Positions 37,311 through 46,544 of a stretch of 64,000 nucleotides of DNA are shown in pieces. Numbering within the stretch: position 1 is the first letter of the stretch; each line of letters begins with the position of its first letter. The DNA is from Paratractidigestivibacter sp003150175. GTDB taxonomy: Bacteria > Actinomycetota > Coriobacteriia > Coriobacteriales > Atopobiaceae. The notes below the pieces were generated by a model that did not search any database, had not been told where the DNA came from, and saw only the letters and a list, made by a program, of their open reading frames with translations. Both the position numbers and the translations under genes were made by a program. Location: the NCBI RefSeq assembly GCF_964283195.1, contig NZ_CAXYLH010000002.1, one strand, 5' to 3'.

Positions 37311-37388
37311 AGCCCTCGGGGCTTCTCGGCAAAGCTCTTTGCGAGGCGTCCTTTGCCGAGCGTAGCTTTGCGAGAAGCCCCGAGGGCT
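37311..37388 (-). repeat. Nested stem-loop element, family 2, copy E (sense to tcdA)
   Basis: A perfect 18-base outer stem AGCCCTCGGGGCTTCTCG (37311-37328) pairs with 37371-37388. The inner stem is CAAAGCT (37330-37336) with AGCTTTG (37364-37370). Read on the minus strand the loop matches copy D, with small changes and indels in the middle. It lies 30 bases beyond the tcdA stop. The lower outer stem differs in sequence from copy D but is still fully paired. Confidence 0.85.
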
Positions 37389-37418
37389 CCCCGAGGACTA
37401 ACACGAGGATCAGAAGAC

Positions 37419-38231
37419 CTAATCCCACCCCAAAAGGTCGCGGATCACCCGACTTGCGATCATCTGCCCCATGATGGGAGGGAAGTAGCTCATGGTCCCC
37501 AGCAGCGAGCCCGACTCGCGCCACTGCTCGTCGGTAATCTTGCCCATCCGCACGGGAAGCTCGTCCGAGTACAGGACCTCCAGGTCATGGATACCGCGGC
37601 GACGGCATTCTTTGCGCATGATGCGGGCGAGCGGGCAGTTGACGGTGTCCTCGATCCGAGCGAATCGCAGTCGGCAAGGGTCGAGCTTGTTGCCCCCGCC
37701 CATGGCGCTGATCTCTCGGATCCCCTGGTCGCGGCACCATTCGGCGAGCCGGAGCTTCTGCGCGACCGTGTCGATGGCGTCGACCACATAGTCGGGGCGG
37801 GGGAGCGCGCCCAGCTGCTCAGCCACGCTGTCCTTGCTGAGGAACTCCTGCACCGACGTCACGCGCGCCTCCGGGTTGATGTCGAGGACCATCTGCCGCA
37901 TCACGTCGGCTTTCGCGCGGCCGATGGTGCTCGTGAAGGCGATCGCCTGGCGGTTCACGTTGCTCGGGGCGACGACGTCGCGGTCCAGCAGCACGAGGTT
38001 GCCGACGCCGCCGCGCGCGAGCGCCTCGGCGCAGTTGGAGCCCACGCCCCCGAGGCCGACGACCATCACCGTAGCCTCGTCGAGCCGATGAAGCCCTTCT
38101 TCGCCGAGGATGAGCCTCAGGCGGTCCTTGGTCGTCTCCGGCTGCTCGGTCGGCTCGGTCGCACCGGCGATATCGGCGTCGGCTGTTGCCAAGCCCACCT
38201 TGCCCGTATTCTGTTCTTCGGCTATTTCCAT
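37419..38231 (-). CDS. tcdA: tRNA threonylcarbamoyladenosine dehydratase (ThiF/E1-like)
   Basis: An E1-like ATP-dependent enzyme of 270 residues. TcdA converts t6A37 of ANN-decoding tRNAs to the cyclic form. Visible are the ATP-binding VVGLGGVGSNCAEALAR (near residue 57), LLDRDVVAPSNVNRQ with the conserved Arg, the YVVDAIDTVAQKL segment and the NCPLARIMRKECRRRG segment characteristic of TcdA rather than MoeB or ThiF. No partner ubiquitin-like gene is nearby, which agrees. The first 35 residues are a family-atypical polar leader. The ATG has an AAGGAG site. It is divergent from fhs. Confidence 0.85.
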   Translation of the reverse strand: MEIAEEQNTGKVGLATADADIAGATEPTEQPETTKDRLRLILGEEGLHRLDEATVMVVGLGGVGSNCAEALARGGVGNLVLLDRDVVAPSNVNRQAIAFTSTIGRAKADVMRQMVLDINPEARVTSVQEFLSKDSVAEQLGALPRPDYVVDAIDTVAQKLRLAEWCRDQGIREISAMGGGNKLDPCRLRFARIEDTVNCPLARIMRKECRRRGIHDLEVLYSDELPVRMGKITDEQWRESGSLLGTMSYFPPIMGQMIASRVIRDLLGWD

Positions 38232-38334
38232 TCGCTCAGCTCCTTAAACGTTCCGCTCCGCGAAGATGGTACACGAACGAAACCTTCCTACCCTATACTT
38301 GTTCTTCACGTGATTACATCCTGAGGAGGTCCGT

Positions 38335-40008
38335 ATGGACGAGCACAAGTCAGATATCCAGATCGCGCAGGAAGCGCGGATGCTGCCTATCTCGGAGGTG
38401 GCGGCCAAGGTCGGGCTCGATGAGGGGATGCTCGAGTTCTATGGCAGGACGAAGGCCAAGGTCGACATCCACGCCCTCGCGCAGAAGCCGCGCCGCGGTA
38501 AGCTCGTGCTCGTCACCGCGATCAACCCGACGCCCGCAGGCGAGGGCAAGACCACGACCTCGGTCGGCCTTGCCGACGCCTTGAACTCTATGGGCAAGCA
38601 GACGATGCTCTGCCTGCGCGAGCCCTCCTTGGGGCCGGTGTTTGGCATCAAGGGCGGAGCCGCGGGCGGCGGGTACGCCCAGGTGGTCCCCATGGAGGAC
38701 ATCAACCTGCACTTCACCGGCGACTTCCACGCCATCGGCGCCGCGAACAACCTGTGCGCCGCCATGCTGGATAACCACATCAAGCAGGGCAACGCCCTCT
38801 GCATCGACCCGCGCCGCATCGTGTGGAAGCGCGTCGTCGACATGAACGACCGCCAGCTCAGGCAGGTCGTCGACGGCCTCGGCGGCGTCGCCAACGGCAT
38901 GCCGCGCGAGGACGGCTTCGACATCACCGTCGCCTCCGAGGTCATGGCCGCGTTCTGCATGGCGAGCGACCTCATGGACCTGCGCGACCGCCTCGGCCGC
39001 ATGGTCGTCGCCTATACCTACGACCGAGAGCCCGTGACCGTCTCTGACATCCACGCCCAGGGCGCGATGGCGGCGCTCCTCAAGGACGCCATCAAGCCGA
39101 ACCTGGTCCAGACTCTCGAGGGCAATCCGGCTTTCGTTCACGGTGGCCCCTTCGCGAACATCGCCCACGGATGCAACTCCGTCGAGGCCACCGATACCGC
39201 GCTTAAGCTCGCCGACTACGTCGTCACGGAGGCGGGCTTCGGCGCCGACCTGGGTGCCGAGAAGTTTCTCGACATCGTGTGCCGCGCCCAGGGCTTCTCG
39301 CCGGACGCGGTGGTCCTCGTTGCCACGGTCCGAGCCCTCAAGTATAACGGCGGCGTCGCCAAGGACGCGCTCGCCGAGGAGAATCTCTCCGCGCTCGAGG
39401 TGGGCCTTCCCAACCTGCTCCGTCACGTCTCGAACATCAAGGACGTCTGGGGTCTCCCCGTCGTTGTCGCCATCAACGCGTTCCCGACCGACACGCCCGC
39501 TGAGCTTGAGCTCGTTGAGCGTAAGTGCCAGGAGCTCGGCGTCAACGTCGCGCTCTCCGAGGTCTGGGCCAAGGGCGGCGAGGGCGGCCAGGCGCTCGCC
39601 GAGGAGGTCGCGCGCCTGTGCGAGGCCCCCAAGGAGTTCCGCTACGCCTACGAACTCGACCAGCCCCTGAAGGCCAAGATCGAGGCCATCGCACGGAAGG
39701 TCTACCATGCCGACGGCGTCGATTTCGAGCCGAAGGCAGCGCGGATGCTCAAGCAGCTCGAGGAGCAGGGCTTCGGCGGCCTGCCCATATGCATGGCGAA
39801 GACCCAGTACAGCTTCTCCGACGACGCTAAGCGACTGGGCGCCCCCGAGGGTTTCCGCATCACCGTGCGTGACGTCCGCGTGTCCGCCGGCGCGGGCTTC
39901 GTGGTCGCGCTCACCGGCTCGATCATGACGATGCCCGGCCTGCCCCGCGTCCCCGCCGCCGAGAAGATCGACGTCACGCCCGATGGCCGCATCGTCGGCC
40001 TGTTCTGA
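38335..40008 (+). CDS. fhs: Formate-tetrahydrofolate ligase
   Basis: ATP-dependent synthesis of 10-formyl-tetrahydrofolate from formate. The 557-residue protein shows the P-loop NPTPAGEGKTTTSVGL (near residue 66), the substrate segment REPSLGPVFGIKGGAAGGGYAQV (in two parts) and the folate/ATP region FVHGGPFANIAHGCNS. The ATG follows a GAGGAGG site. It heads the one-carbon operon fhs-fchA-folD-folE-folC and lets the cell use formate for purine, thymidylate and formyl-Met synthesis. Confidence 0.96.
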   Translation: MDEHKSDIQIAQEARMLPISEVAAKVGLDEGMLEFYGRTKAKVDIHALAQKPRRGKLVLVTAINPTPAGEGKTTTSVGLADALNSMGKQTMLCLREPSLGPVFGIKGGAAGGGYAQVVPMEDINLHFTGDFHAIGAANNLCAAMLDNHIKQGNALCIDPRRIVWKRVVDMNDRQLRQVVDGLGGVANGMPREDGFDITVASEVMAAFCMASDLMDLRDRLGRMVVAYTYDREPVTVSDIHAQGAMAALLKDAIKPNLVQTLEGNPAFVHGGPFANIAHGCNSVEATDTALKLADYVVTEAGFGADLGAEKFLDIVCRAQGFSPDAVVLVATVRALKYNGGVAKDALAEENLSALEVGLPNLLRHVSNIKDVWGLPVVVAINAFPTDTPAELELVERKCQELGVNVALSEVWAKGGEGGQALAEEVARLCEAPKEFRYAYELDQPLKAKIEAIARKVYHADGVDFEPKAARMLKQLEEQGFGGLPICMAKTQYSFSDDAKRLGAPEGFRITVRDVRVSAGAGFVVALTGSIMTMPGLPRVPAAEKIDVTPDGRIVGLF

Positions 40009-40013
40009 TGACG

Positions 40014-40033
40014 AAAAGGGACAGTCCCTTTTT
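40014..40033 (+). promoter_or_regulatory. Short hairpin between fhs and fchA
   Basis: AAAAGGGA-cag-TCCCTTTT with an extra T. It looks like a small intrinsic terminator and may reduce read-through into fchA. Its bottom arm supplies the T-run. Confidence 0.5.
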
Positions 40034-40050
40034 ATCATTTCGGAGTTGAT

Positions 40051-40683
40051 ATGGATTCTAAACTGACCGATTCGAGCTGCTCGGGCTTTGCCGCGGCGCT
40101 CGCCGCGAAGCAGTCGGTGCCGGGCGGCGGAGGCGCCGCGGCGCTCGCCGGCGCGCTCGCGGCCTCGCTCTGCTCCATGGCGGGTGAGTTCACCGTTGGA
40201 AAGAAGCGCTACGCAGAGCACGAGGCGGACGTTCGCCGCATGCTCGCAGAAGCCGAGCGCTCCCGGCAGCGCCTCCTCGAGCTCGTCGACGAGGATGCCG
40301 AGGGCTTCGCCCCGCTCTCGCGCGCCTACGCGCTGCCGAAGGAGGACCCCTCCCGCGCCGCAGTCATCGAAGAGGGGACCAAGCGTGCCTGCGAGGCGCC
40401 CCTGCGCATGATGGAGGAGACCTGCCGTGTCATAGACCTCCTGGCCGAGATGGGCCAGAAGGGCTCGCGGCTCCTGCTCTCCGACGTCGGCTGCGGAGCG
40501 TATCTTGCCCGCGGGGCGCTCGAGGCGGCGAGCCTGAATATCTACGCGAACACAAAGTCCCTCGCTGACCGCGAGTTCGCGCTCGCGACCGACGCCCGCT
40601 GCGGCCGCATGCTCGACGAGTACGCGCCCAAGGCGGAGGCTGTGGGGCGATCGGCCACAGACCAGATCAGAAAGAGGTGCTAG
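40051..40683 (+). CDS. fchA: Methenyltetrahydrofolate cyclohydrolase (FchA/FTCD cyclodeaminase family)
   Basis: A 210-residue all-helical protein of the formiminotransferase-cyclodeaminase family. In acetogens and clostridia, FchA interconverts methenyl- and 10-formyl-THF. The signature VPGGGGAAALAGALAASLCSM lies near residue 24 (given in part: VPGGGGAAALAGALAA), and a conserved NIYANTKSL segment near the C-terminus matches the family. Its place between fhs and folD fits the cyclohydrolase role better than histidine degradation, because no hut genes are present. The stop lies two bases before the folD start. The partner FolD appears to lack cyclohydrolase residues, which makes this gene the probable sole source of that step here. 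Confidence 0.87.
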   Translation: MDSKLTDSSCSGFAAALAAKQSVPGGGGAAALAGALAASLCSMAGEFTVGKKRYAEHEADVRRMLAEAERSRQRLLELVDEDAEGFAPLSRAYALPKEDPSRAAVIEEGTKRACEAPLRMMEETCRVIDLLAEMGQKGSRLLLSDVGCGAYLARGALEAASLNIYANTKSLADREFALATDARCGRMLDEYAPKAEAVGRSATDQIRKRC

Positions 40684-40685
40684 CC

Positions 40686-41540
40686 ATGGCACAACTGCTC
40701 AAAGGCACGCCCGTCGCCAAGGCTCTTACCGGGGAGCTCGCGGGCCGCGTGGGGGAACTCGCCAAACGAGGCCTCGCCCCGAAGCTCGCAATCATCCGCG
40801 TGGGCGCCCGCGACGACGACTTGTCGTACGAGCGCGGCGCCCTCAAGCGCTGCGAGAAGGTCGGCATCGACGTGGAGCGCTATCTGCTTCCGGAGGACTG
40901 CCCTCAGGAGGACCTGATGGCGACCATCAGCGAGGTTAACGAGGACTCCGACATCCACGGGTGCCTCATGTTCCGGCCGCTGCCCGCCAGGCTCGACGAG
41001 GCCGCGGCCTGCGCCGCGCTCGACCCCGCGAAGGATGTCGACTGCATCACCGAGGGGTCGCTCTACGGCGTCCTCGCCAATCGGCCGAAGGGCTTCCCGC
41101 CCTGCACTGCCGAGGCCGTGATGACGCTTCTCGACCATTACGGATACGACCTCGAGGGCGCCGACGTCACTGTCGTCGGTCGCTCGCTCGTCATCGGCAA
41201 GCCGGTTGCCATGATGCTGCAGGCGGCAAACGCCACCGTGACCATGTGCCACACGAGGACGCGCGACCTCGCCGCCAAGTGCAAGGCTGCGGACATCGTC
41301 GTCGTCGCGGCAGGACACATGGGGACTTTCGGTGCGGACTGCGCGGCCTCCGGCCAGGTCGTCGTCGACGTCGGCATCAACTGGGACGAGAAGAACAACA
41401 AGCTCGCCGGAGACGTCGACTTCGAGGCCGTGGAGCCCATCGTCGGCGCCATCACCCCGGTCCCCGGCGGCATCGGCGCCGTCACCGCGGCGTGCCTTGC
41501 CAAGCACGTCGTCGAGGCGGCCGAAAGGACCCTTGCATGA
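40686..41540 (+). CDS. folD: Methylenetetrahydrofolate dehydrogenase (FolD), cyclohydrolase residues missing
   Basis: A 284-residue FolD-fold protein with the C-terminal nucleotide-binding loop VVGRSLVIGKPVAMML (near residue 162), KDVDC near 119 and a PVPGGIGAVT segment. In the active-site helix, SYERGALKRCEKVGI aligns with the family Tyr-x3-Lys pattern. The Tyr is kept but the Lys (Lys56 in the human enzyme), needed for cyclohydrolase activity, is Ala. The residue equivalent to Gln100 (HGFLVQLPL in human, HGCLMFRPL here) is Phe. The dehydrogenase half is therefore likely intact and the cyclohydrolase half lost. The ATG at 40686 has an AAAGAGG site; the stop overlaps folE (ATGA). Confidence 0.88.
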   Translation: MAQLLKGTPVAKALTGELAGRVGELAKRGLAPKLAIIRVGARDDDLSYERGALKRCEKVGIDVERYLLPEDCPQEDLMATISEVNEDSDIHGCLMFRPLPARLDEAAACAALDPAKDVDCITEGSLYGVLANRPKGFPPCTAEAVMTLLDHYGYDLEGADVTVVGRSLVIGKPVAMMLQAANATVTMCHTRTRDLAAKCKAADIVVVAAGHMGTFGADCAASGQVVVDVGINWDEKNNKLAGDVDFEAVEPIVGAITPVPGGIGAVTAACLAKHVVEAAERTLA

Positions 41541-42100
41541 GCGTAGATAAACCGCGTATCGAGGCCGCCGTCCGCGAGTTCCTCATCGGCATCGGGGAGG
41601 ACCCCGACCGCGAGGGGCTGCAGGGCACGCCGGACCGCGTTGCCCGCGCCTGCGAGGAGATCTTCGGGGGCCTCGACGAGGACCCCGGAGCCCATCTGCG
41701 CAAGCAGTTCCACGAGCCCGGCAACGAGGAGATGGTCGTCGTCCGGGACATCCCGTTCTCGAGCATGTGCGAGCATCACCTTCTGCCGTTCGTCGGCCGC
41801 GCCCACGTGTGCTACATCCCGCGCGACGGCCACGTGACGGGCCTCTCGAAGATCGCGCGCTGCGTGAATGGCTACGCGAAGCGCCCCCAGCTGCAGGAAC
41901 GCTTGACGGCGCAGGTCGCCGACGCGCTCATGCGCGAGCTCGACCCGCTCGGCGTGCTCGTGGTCATCGAGGCGGAGCATACCTGCATGACCATGCGGGG
42001 TATCCGCGCTGCGGGGGCCGTCACGGCGACCTCCGCCGTCCGCGGCTGCCTCAAGGACATAAAGACGCGCCAAGAAGCCCTTCGGCTCCTCGGTAAGTAG
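41537..42100 (+). CDS. folE: GTP cyclohydrolase I
   Basis: First step of folate synthesis, GTP to dihydroneopterin triphosphate. The 187-residue type I enzyme has the zinc ligands in SMCEHHLLPF (Cys and His near residues 75-78) and EAEHTCMTMRG (second Cys near 146), plus the substrate segment LSKIARCVNGYAKRPQLQERL. The ATG overlaps the folD stop. An AAAGGA site lies in the folD end. Other pterin-branch genes are not adjacent in this window. Confidence 0.95.
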   Translation: MSVDKPRIEAAVREFLIGIGEDPDREGLQGTPDRVARACEEIFGGLDEDPGAHLRKQFHEPGNEEMVVVRDIPFSSMCEHHLLPFVGRAHVCYIPRDGHVTGLSKIARCVNGYAKRPQLQERLTAQVADALMRELDPLGVLVVIEAEHTCMTMRGIRAAGAVTATSAVRGCLKDIKTRQEALRLLGK

Positions 42101-42167
42101 GCCGCCGACCTGCGCCTTCGCGCTTAACCTAGTTTTGAAGTCAGTACCCACACCTGAAGGTGATTCG

Positions 42168-43577
42168 ATGTATAAGGTCCCATTCGAGTTCGGCGAGCTT
42201 GGCTACGACGAGGCGTCGGCGATGGCGCACGACTGCGGCTTCTTCGGCAACACGAGCGACCCGCTGCTCGAGACCGTCGTCGACATGCTCGACGAGCTCG
42301 GCCGCCCCGACGCGAGCTACGACGTGATCCAGATAGCCGGCACGAACGGCAAGACCTCCACCTCCCGCTACACCGCAGCGATCCTCGCCGGCCAGGGAAA
42401 GAAGTGCGCCCTCTACACCTCGCCCGAGCTCGTGGAGATGCGCGAGCGCATGGAGGCGGGCGGCGAGCCGGTCTCGCGCGAGGCCTTCGCGCGCGGGATC
42501 GCCGCGGCCGCTGAGGCCGGCCGCCGCGTGAACGCCCGGCGCGAGGCGGCGGGGGAGGACCCCTTCCGCGTGACCGAGTTCGACCTGCTCACCTGCGCGG
42601 CGCTCGTCGTCTTCGCGGAGGCAGAGGTCGACGTCGCTGTCCTCGAGGTCGGCTTGGGCGGGCGCTGGGATGCCACCTCGGCGACACACCCAGTCGTCAC
42701 CTGCGTGACGGGTATCGGTCTCGATCACTGCCGGATCCTCGGCGACACGCTCGAGCTCATCGCCGCCGAGAAGGCCGCCGTCATCAAACCTGGCCAGCGC
42801 TGCGTGCTCGGCGTGGGCACGGCCACGCCCGACTCGATGGAGAACGTCATCCTCTCGCGCTGCGCCGAGGTCGGCGTCGAGCCCGTCCTCCTGCGGCCGG
42901 CCGACCCTGCGGACGCTCCCGGCGAGATGCACCCCGGAACCCCGCGCGCCCACTCCGAGCTCCTGCACGCGACCTACATGGTCACCAAGCGCCCCGAGCG
43001 CCTCGGCGCGCCCCTTGAGATCGACGTGACGACGCCCCGCGCGACCTACCCCGAGCTCGCGGCTCTGAAGCCCGTCTATCAGGCGGCAAACATCGCCTGC
43101 GCCGTGTGCCTCGCGGAGGAGTACCTCGGGCGCGCCCTCGACGCTGAAGGCCTCTTTACCTCCGTCGTTCAGTGCCCGACGCCGGGCCGCTTCCAGCTCA
43201 TGCGGCCCGAGCCTCCGCTGCTGATCGACGCCTGCCACAACCCGCAGAGCGTCGCGGCCTTCCTGAGCGCCGTCCGCGCCGTTTCCCCCGACCGCGCCTC
43301 TCGCCCGCTCCTTCTGTGCGCCGTCCTCGCGGACAAGGACGTCAAGGGCATCGTCGACCTTCTTTCCGCGGACTTCCCGCGCGTGGCCGTCACGCAGACC
43401 TCCTCGCCGCGCGCTCTGCCTGCCACCGAGCTCGCCGATCTCTTCGCCGCGGCGGGCTGCGAGGTCGTGGGGACCTACGCCACCGTCGGCTCCGCTTTGT
43501 CCTCCATTTGTGGAGAATCGTGCGTTGCGTGCGGCTCGATCACCCTTGCGGGCGAGGTCGCGGCCGCCTTCGCCTAG
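42168..43577 (+). CDS. folC: Folylpolyglutamate synthase / dihydrofolate synthase
   Basis: Adds glutamates to folates (and may join dihydropteroate to glutamate). The 469-residue Mur-ligase-type protein has the P-loop QIAGTNGKTSTSRYTA (near residue 52), the TSPELVEMRERM segment, the VLEVGLGGRWDATS segment with the conserved Glu, and the C-terminal LIDACHNPQSVAAF. The ATG at 42168 has a GAAGGTGAT site. It closes the folate operon, 67 bases after folE. Confidence 0.93.
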   Translation: MYKVPFEFGELGYDEASAMAHDCGFFGNTSDPLLETVVDMLDELGRPDASYDVIQIAGTNGKTSTSRYTAAILAGQGKKCALYTSPELVEMRERMEAGGEPVSREAFARGIAAAAEAGRRVNARREAAGEDPFRVTEFDLLTCAALVVFAEAEVDVAVLEVGLGGRWDATSATHPVVTCVTGIGLDHCRILGDTLELIAAEKAAVIKPGQRCVLGVGTATPDSMENVILSRCAEVGVEPVLLRPADPADAPGEMHPGTPRAHSELLHATYMVTKRPERLGAPLEIDVTTPRATYPELAALKPVYQAANIACAVCLAEEYLGRALDAEGLFTSVVQCPTPGRFQLMRPEPPLLIDACHNPQSVAAFLSAVRAVSPDRASRPLLLCAVLADKDVKGIVDLLSADFPRVAVTQTSSPRALPATELADLFAAAGCEVVGTYATVGSALSSICGESCVACGSITLAGEVAAAFA

Positions 43578-43658
43578 GCTCTGCTACAATCACAACGTCT
43601 GTGCGGCAACCGCATGCCGCCTCTCGACTGAACGCCATCCCGAGAAGGGCCAACGAAT

Positions 43659-44090
43659 ATGCAGGAACTGATCGACCAGATACTCACCCCCGAGGTCCGC
43701 ATGGTCCTCTATCTCATGGTCGTGTGCGTCGTCATGCTCTACATCCTCTCTATCGTTTACGTCGTGCGCGACGCGCAGCGCCGCGGCGCCGAGCCTTGGT
43801 GGATGTGGGCCGTCATCTCGGTCATCCCCATCGTCGGCCTTCTCGCCTACGTGATCCTGCGCCCGAGCTCATACCTGATCGACCGCGAGGAGCAGGACCT
43901 CGACATCGCGCTCCGCGAGCACCAGCTCTCGCACTACGGCATCTGCCCGAAGTGCGGCTCGCCGATCGACCGCGACTTCGTCGTCTGCCCGATCTGCAAC
44001 ACGCAGGTCCGCAACGTCTGCCCGACCTGCCACCGCCCGCTCAACGCGGACTGGAAGGTCTGCCCCTACTGCCGCACCCGCATTCAGTAG
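43659..44090 (+). CDS. Small membrane protein with PLDc_N-type segment and double zinc ribbon
   Basis: 143 residues, function unknown. The N-terminus has two hydrophobic helices (about 14-36 and 49-68). The second, WWMWAVISVIPIVGLLAYV, resembles the phospholipase D N-terminal membrane segment found in small bacterial proteins. The soluble C-terminal half carries four CxxC pairs (CPKC, CPIC, CPTC, CPYC), forming two zinc ribbons. It is probably an inner-membrane protein with a cytoplasmic metal-binding tail. A -10-like TACAAT lies at 43585-43590. It stands alone with its own terminator. Confidence 0.82.
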   Translation: MQELIDQILTPEVRMVLYLMVVCVVMLYILSIVYVVRDAQRRGAEPWWMWAVISVIPIVGLLAYVILRPSSYLIDREEQDLDIALREHQLSHYGICPKCGSPIDRDFVVCPICNTQVRNVCPTCHRPLNADWKVCPYCRTRIQ

Positions 44091-44114
44091 CGCGCACATA
44101 AAGGTTTGGTTTCA

Positions 44115-44146
44115 AAGGCCCTCGCATCGGTGCGGGGGCCTTTTTT
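44115..44146 (+). terminator. Terminator after the zinc-ribbon membrane protein
   Basis: AAGGCCCTCGCA (44115-44126), loop TCGG, TGCGGGGGCCTT (44131-44142, one G-T pair), then TTTTTT. Confidence 0.93.
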
Positions 44147-44203
44147 GATGAGCGTATTTGTGGTAAACCAATATTAATGCAATCGCTCGGAAGGCTTCGC
44201 ACC

Positions 44204-44248
44204 ATGCTTCCCATGCTCGCACAGAGCGCACGAACTCAGACTATTTAG
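44204..44248 (+). CDS. Candidate thrS leader peptide (MLPMLAQSARTQTI)
   Basis: A 14-codon frame with ATG at 44204, a GGAAGG ribosome site nine bases upstream and a TAG stop at 44246-44248. Two of its last four codons are Thr (ACT CAG ACT ATT). The stop codon touches the left arm of the first hairpin of the thrS leader. This is the layout of a ribosome-mediated attenuator: slow Thr decoding would leave a ribosome over the hairpin arm. No peptide evidence exists; the frame is short and could be chance. Confidence 0.5.
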   Translation: MLPMLAQSARTQTI

Positions 44249-44335
44249 GCGTCTGCCCCTTCACAGCGGCAACTTGTCGCGTGGCAGACGCCGTTACTCG
44301 CCCGCGCCGCTTCATCGGCGCCCGGGCGTTATTTA
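44248..44335 (+). promoter_or_regulatory. Candidate attenuator in the thrS leader
   Basis: Hairpin 1: GGCGTCTGCC (44248-44257) with GGCAGACGCC (44283-44292), containing a small internal GCGGC/GTCGC hairpin. Hairpin 2: 44299-44309 with 44316-44328 (two-base bulge), followed by TTATTTATGT, terminator-like. CGCCG of the hairpin 1 right arm (44289-44293) can instead pair with CGGCG of hairpin 2 (44316-44320), giving a possible antiterminator. No T-box core sequence is present. It is 42 bases before thrS. Confidence 0.55.
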
Positions 44336-44377
44336 TGTCTGTGCCCTGTGCATCGCAATCCCAGAAAGAGGTTTCCC

Positions 44378-46141
<1,764 letters not shown>

Positions 46142-46176
46142 GCTCCGCCGGGACTTGGATATCAAGCTCACAGTCG

Positions 46177-46207
46177 AGAAGGGCCCCGACCTCGGGGCCC
46201 TTCTTTG
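46177..46207 (+). terminator. Terminator after thrS
   Basis: AGAAGGGCCCCG (46177-46188), loop ACCT, CGGGGCCCTTCT (46193-46204), then TT. It starts 36 bases after the thrS stop and overlaps the upstream end of the following short frame. Confidence 0.85.
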
Positions 46208-46220
46208 CCTCCAAGGGCAG

Positions 46221-46496
46221 ATGACCGCGGGGGAGTGGCGGGTTCTCTCCGACGCGGCCCAGGTCATCGCCAATTACCTTCGCTGCCACCCCCGCGTCGC
46301 GGAGGTCAGCTACCCTGGGCTTACGACGGACGCCGCATACCGCGAGGCCTCGTGCACGCTTCGAGGCGGTTTCGGGCCGTATGTATGGGTTAGGCTCGCC
46401 GACGACACCTCTTGGCGACGCGTCGAAGCCTCGGCTGACGATCCGCGGGTACAGGTCATGCAGCTAGAGAAATCCCTGTCAGGTAACGATAACTGA
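46221..46496 (+). CDS. Short protein resembling an internal segment of Cys/Met-metabolism PLP enzymes
   Basis: A 91-codon frame with ATG at 46221 and an AAGGG ribosome site. An earlier in-frame TTG (46155) would run through the thrS terminator and is rejected. Residues 15-55 (ANYLRCHPRVAEVSYPGL, then a GGFGPYVWVRL segment) look like the start of the small domain of MetB/MetC-type enzymes (typically AxxLxxHPxVxxVxYPGL, then GFGGMLSFEL). The large PLP domain with its Lys is absent. It is either a decayed fragment or a re-used piece. Not recognised as a known small protein; similarity is by eye. Confidence 0.5.
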   Translation: MTAGEWRVLSDAAQVIANYLRCHPRVAEVSYPGLTTDAAYREASCTLRGGFGPYVWVRLADDTSWRRVEASADDPRVQVMQLEKSLSGNDN

Positions 46497-46504
46497 CAGG
46501 GATG
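46473..46504. terminator. Bidirectional terminator-like hairpin
   Basis: Perfect 11-base arms ATCCCTGTCAG (46473-46483) and CTGACAGGGAT (46494-46504), between convergent genes, overlapping the end of the short frame. There is no strong T-run. Confidence 0.6.
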
Positions 46505-46544
46505 GTTGAAGCGGCTCGCTATGAGATAGAGGCCGCGTCTCAGT

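Noticed and set aside
36888..37388. MITE with D and E as terminal inverted repeats
   Set aside because: Each end is itself a complete nested hairpin sense to the gene it follows, and no target-site duplication is evident. Kept only as an alternative in the findings.
44091..44377. T-box riboswitch before thrS
   Set aside because: The conserved AGGGTGGNACCGCG-type core was not found on reading the leader; the hairpin pair with a Thr-bearing short frame fits better.
46155..46220. Earlier TTG start of the short frame after thrS
   Set aside because: It would run through the thrS terminator hairpin and has no ribosome site; the ATG at 46221 has one.
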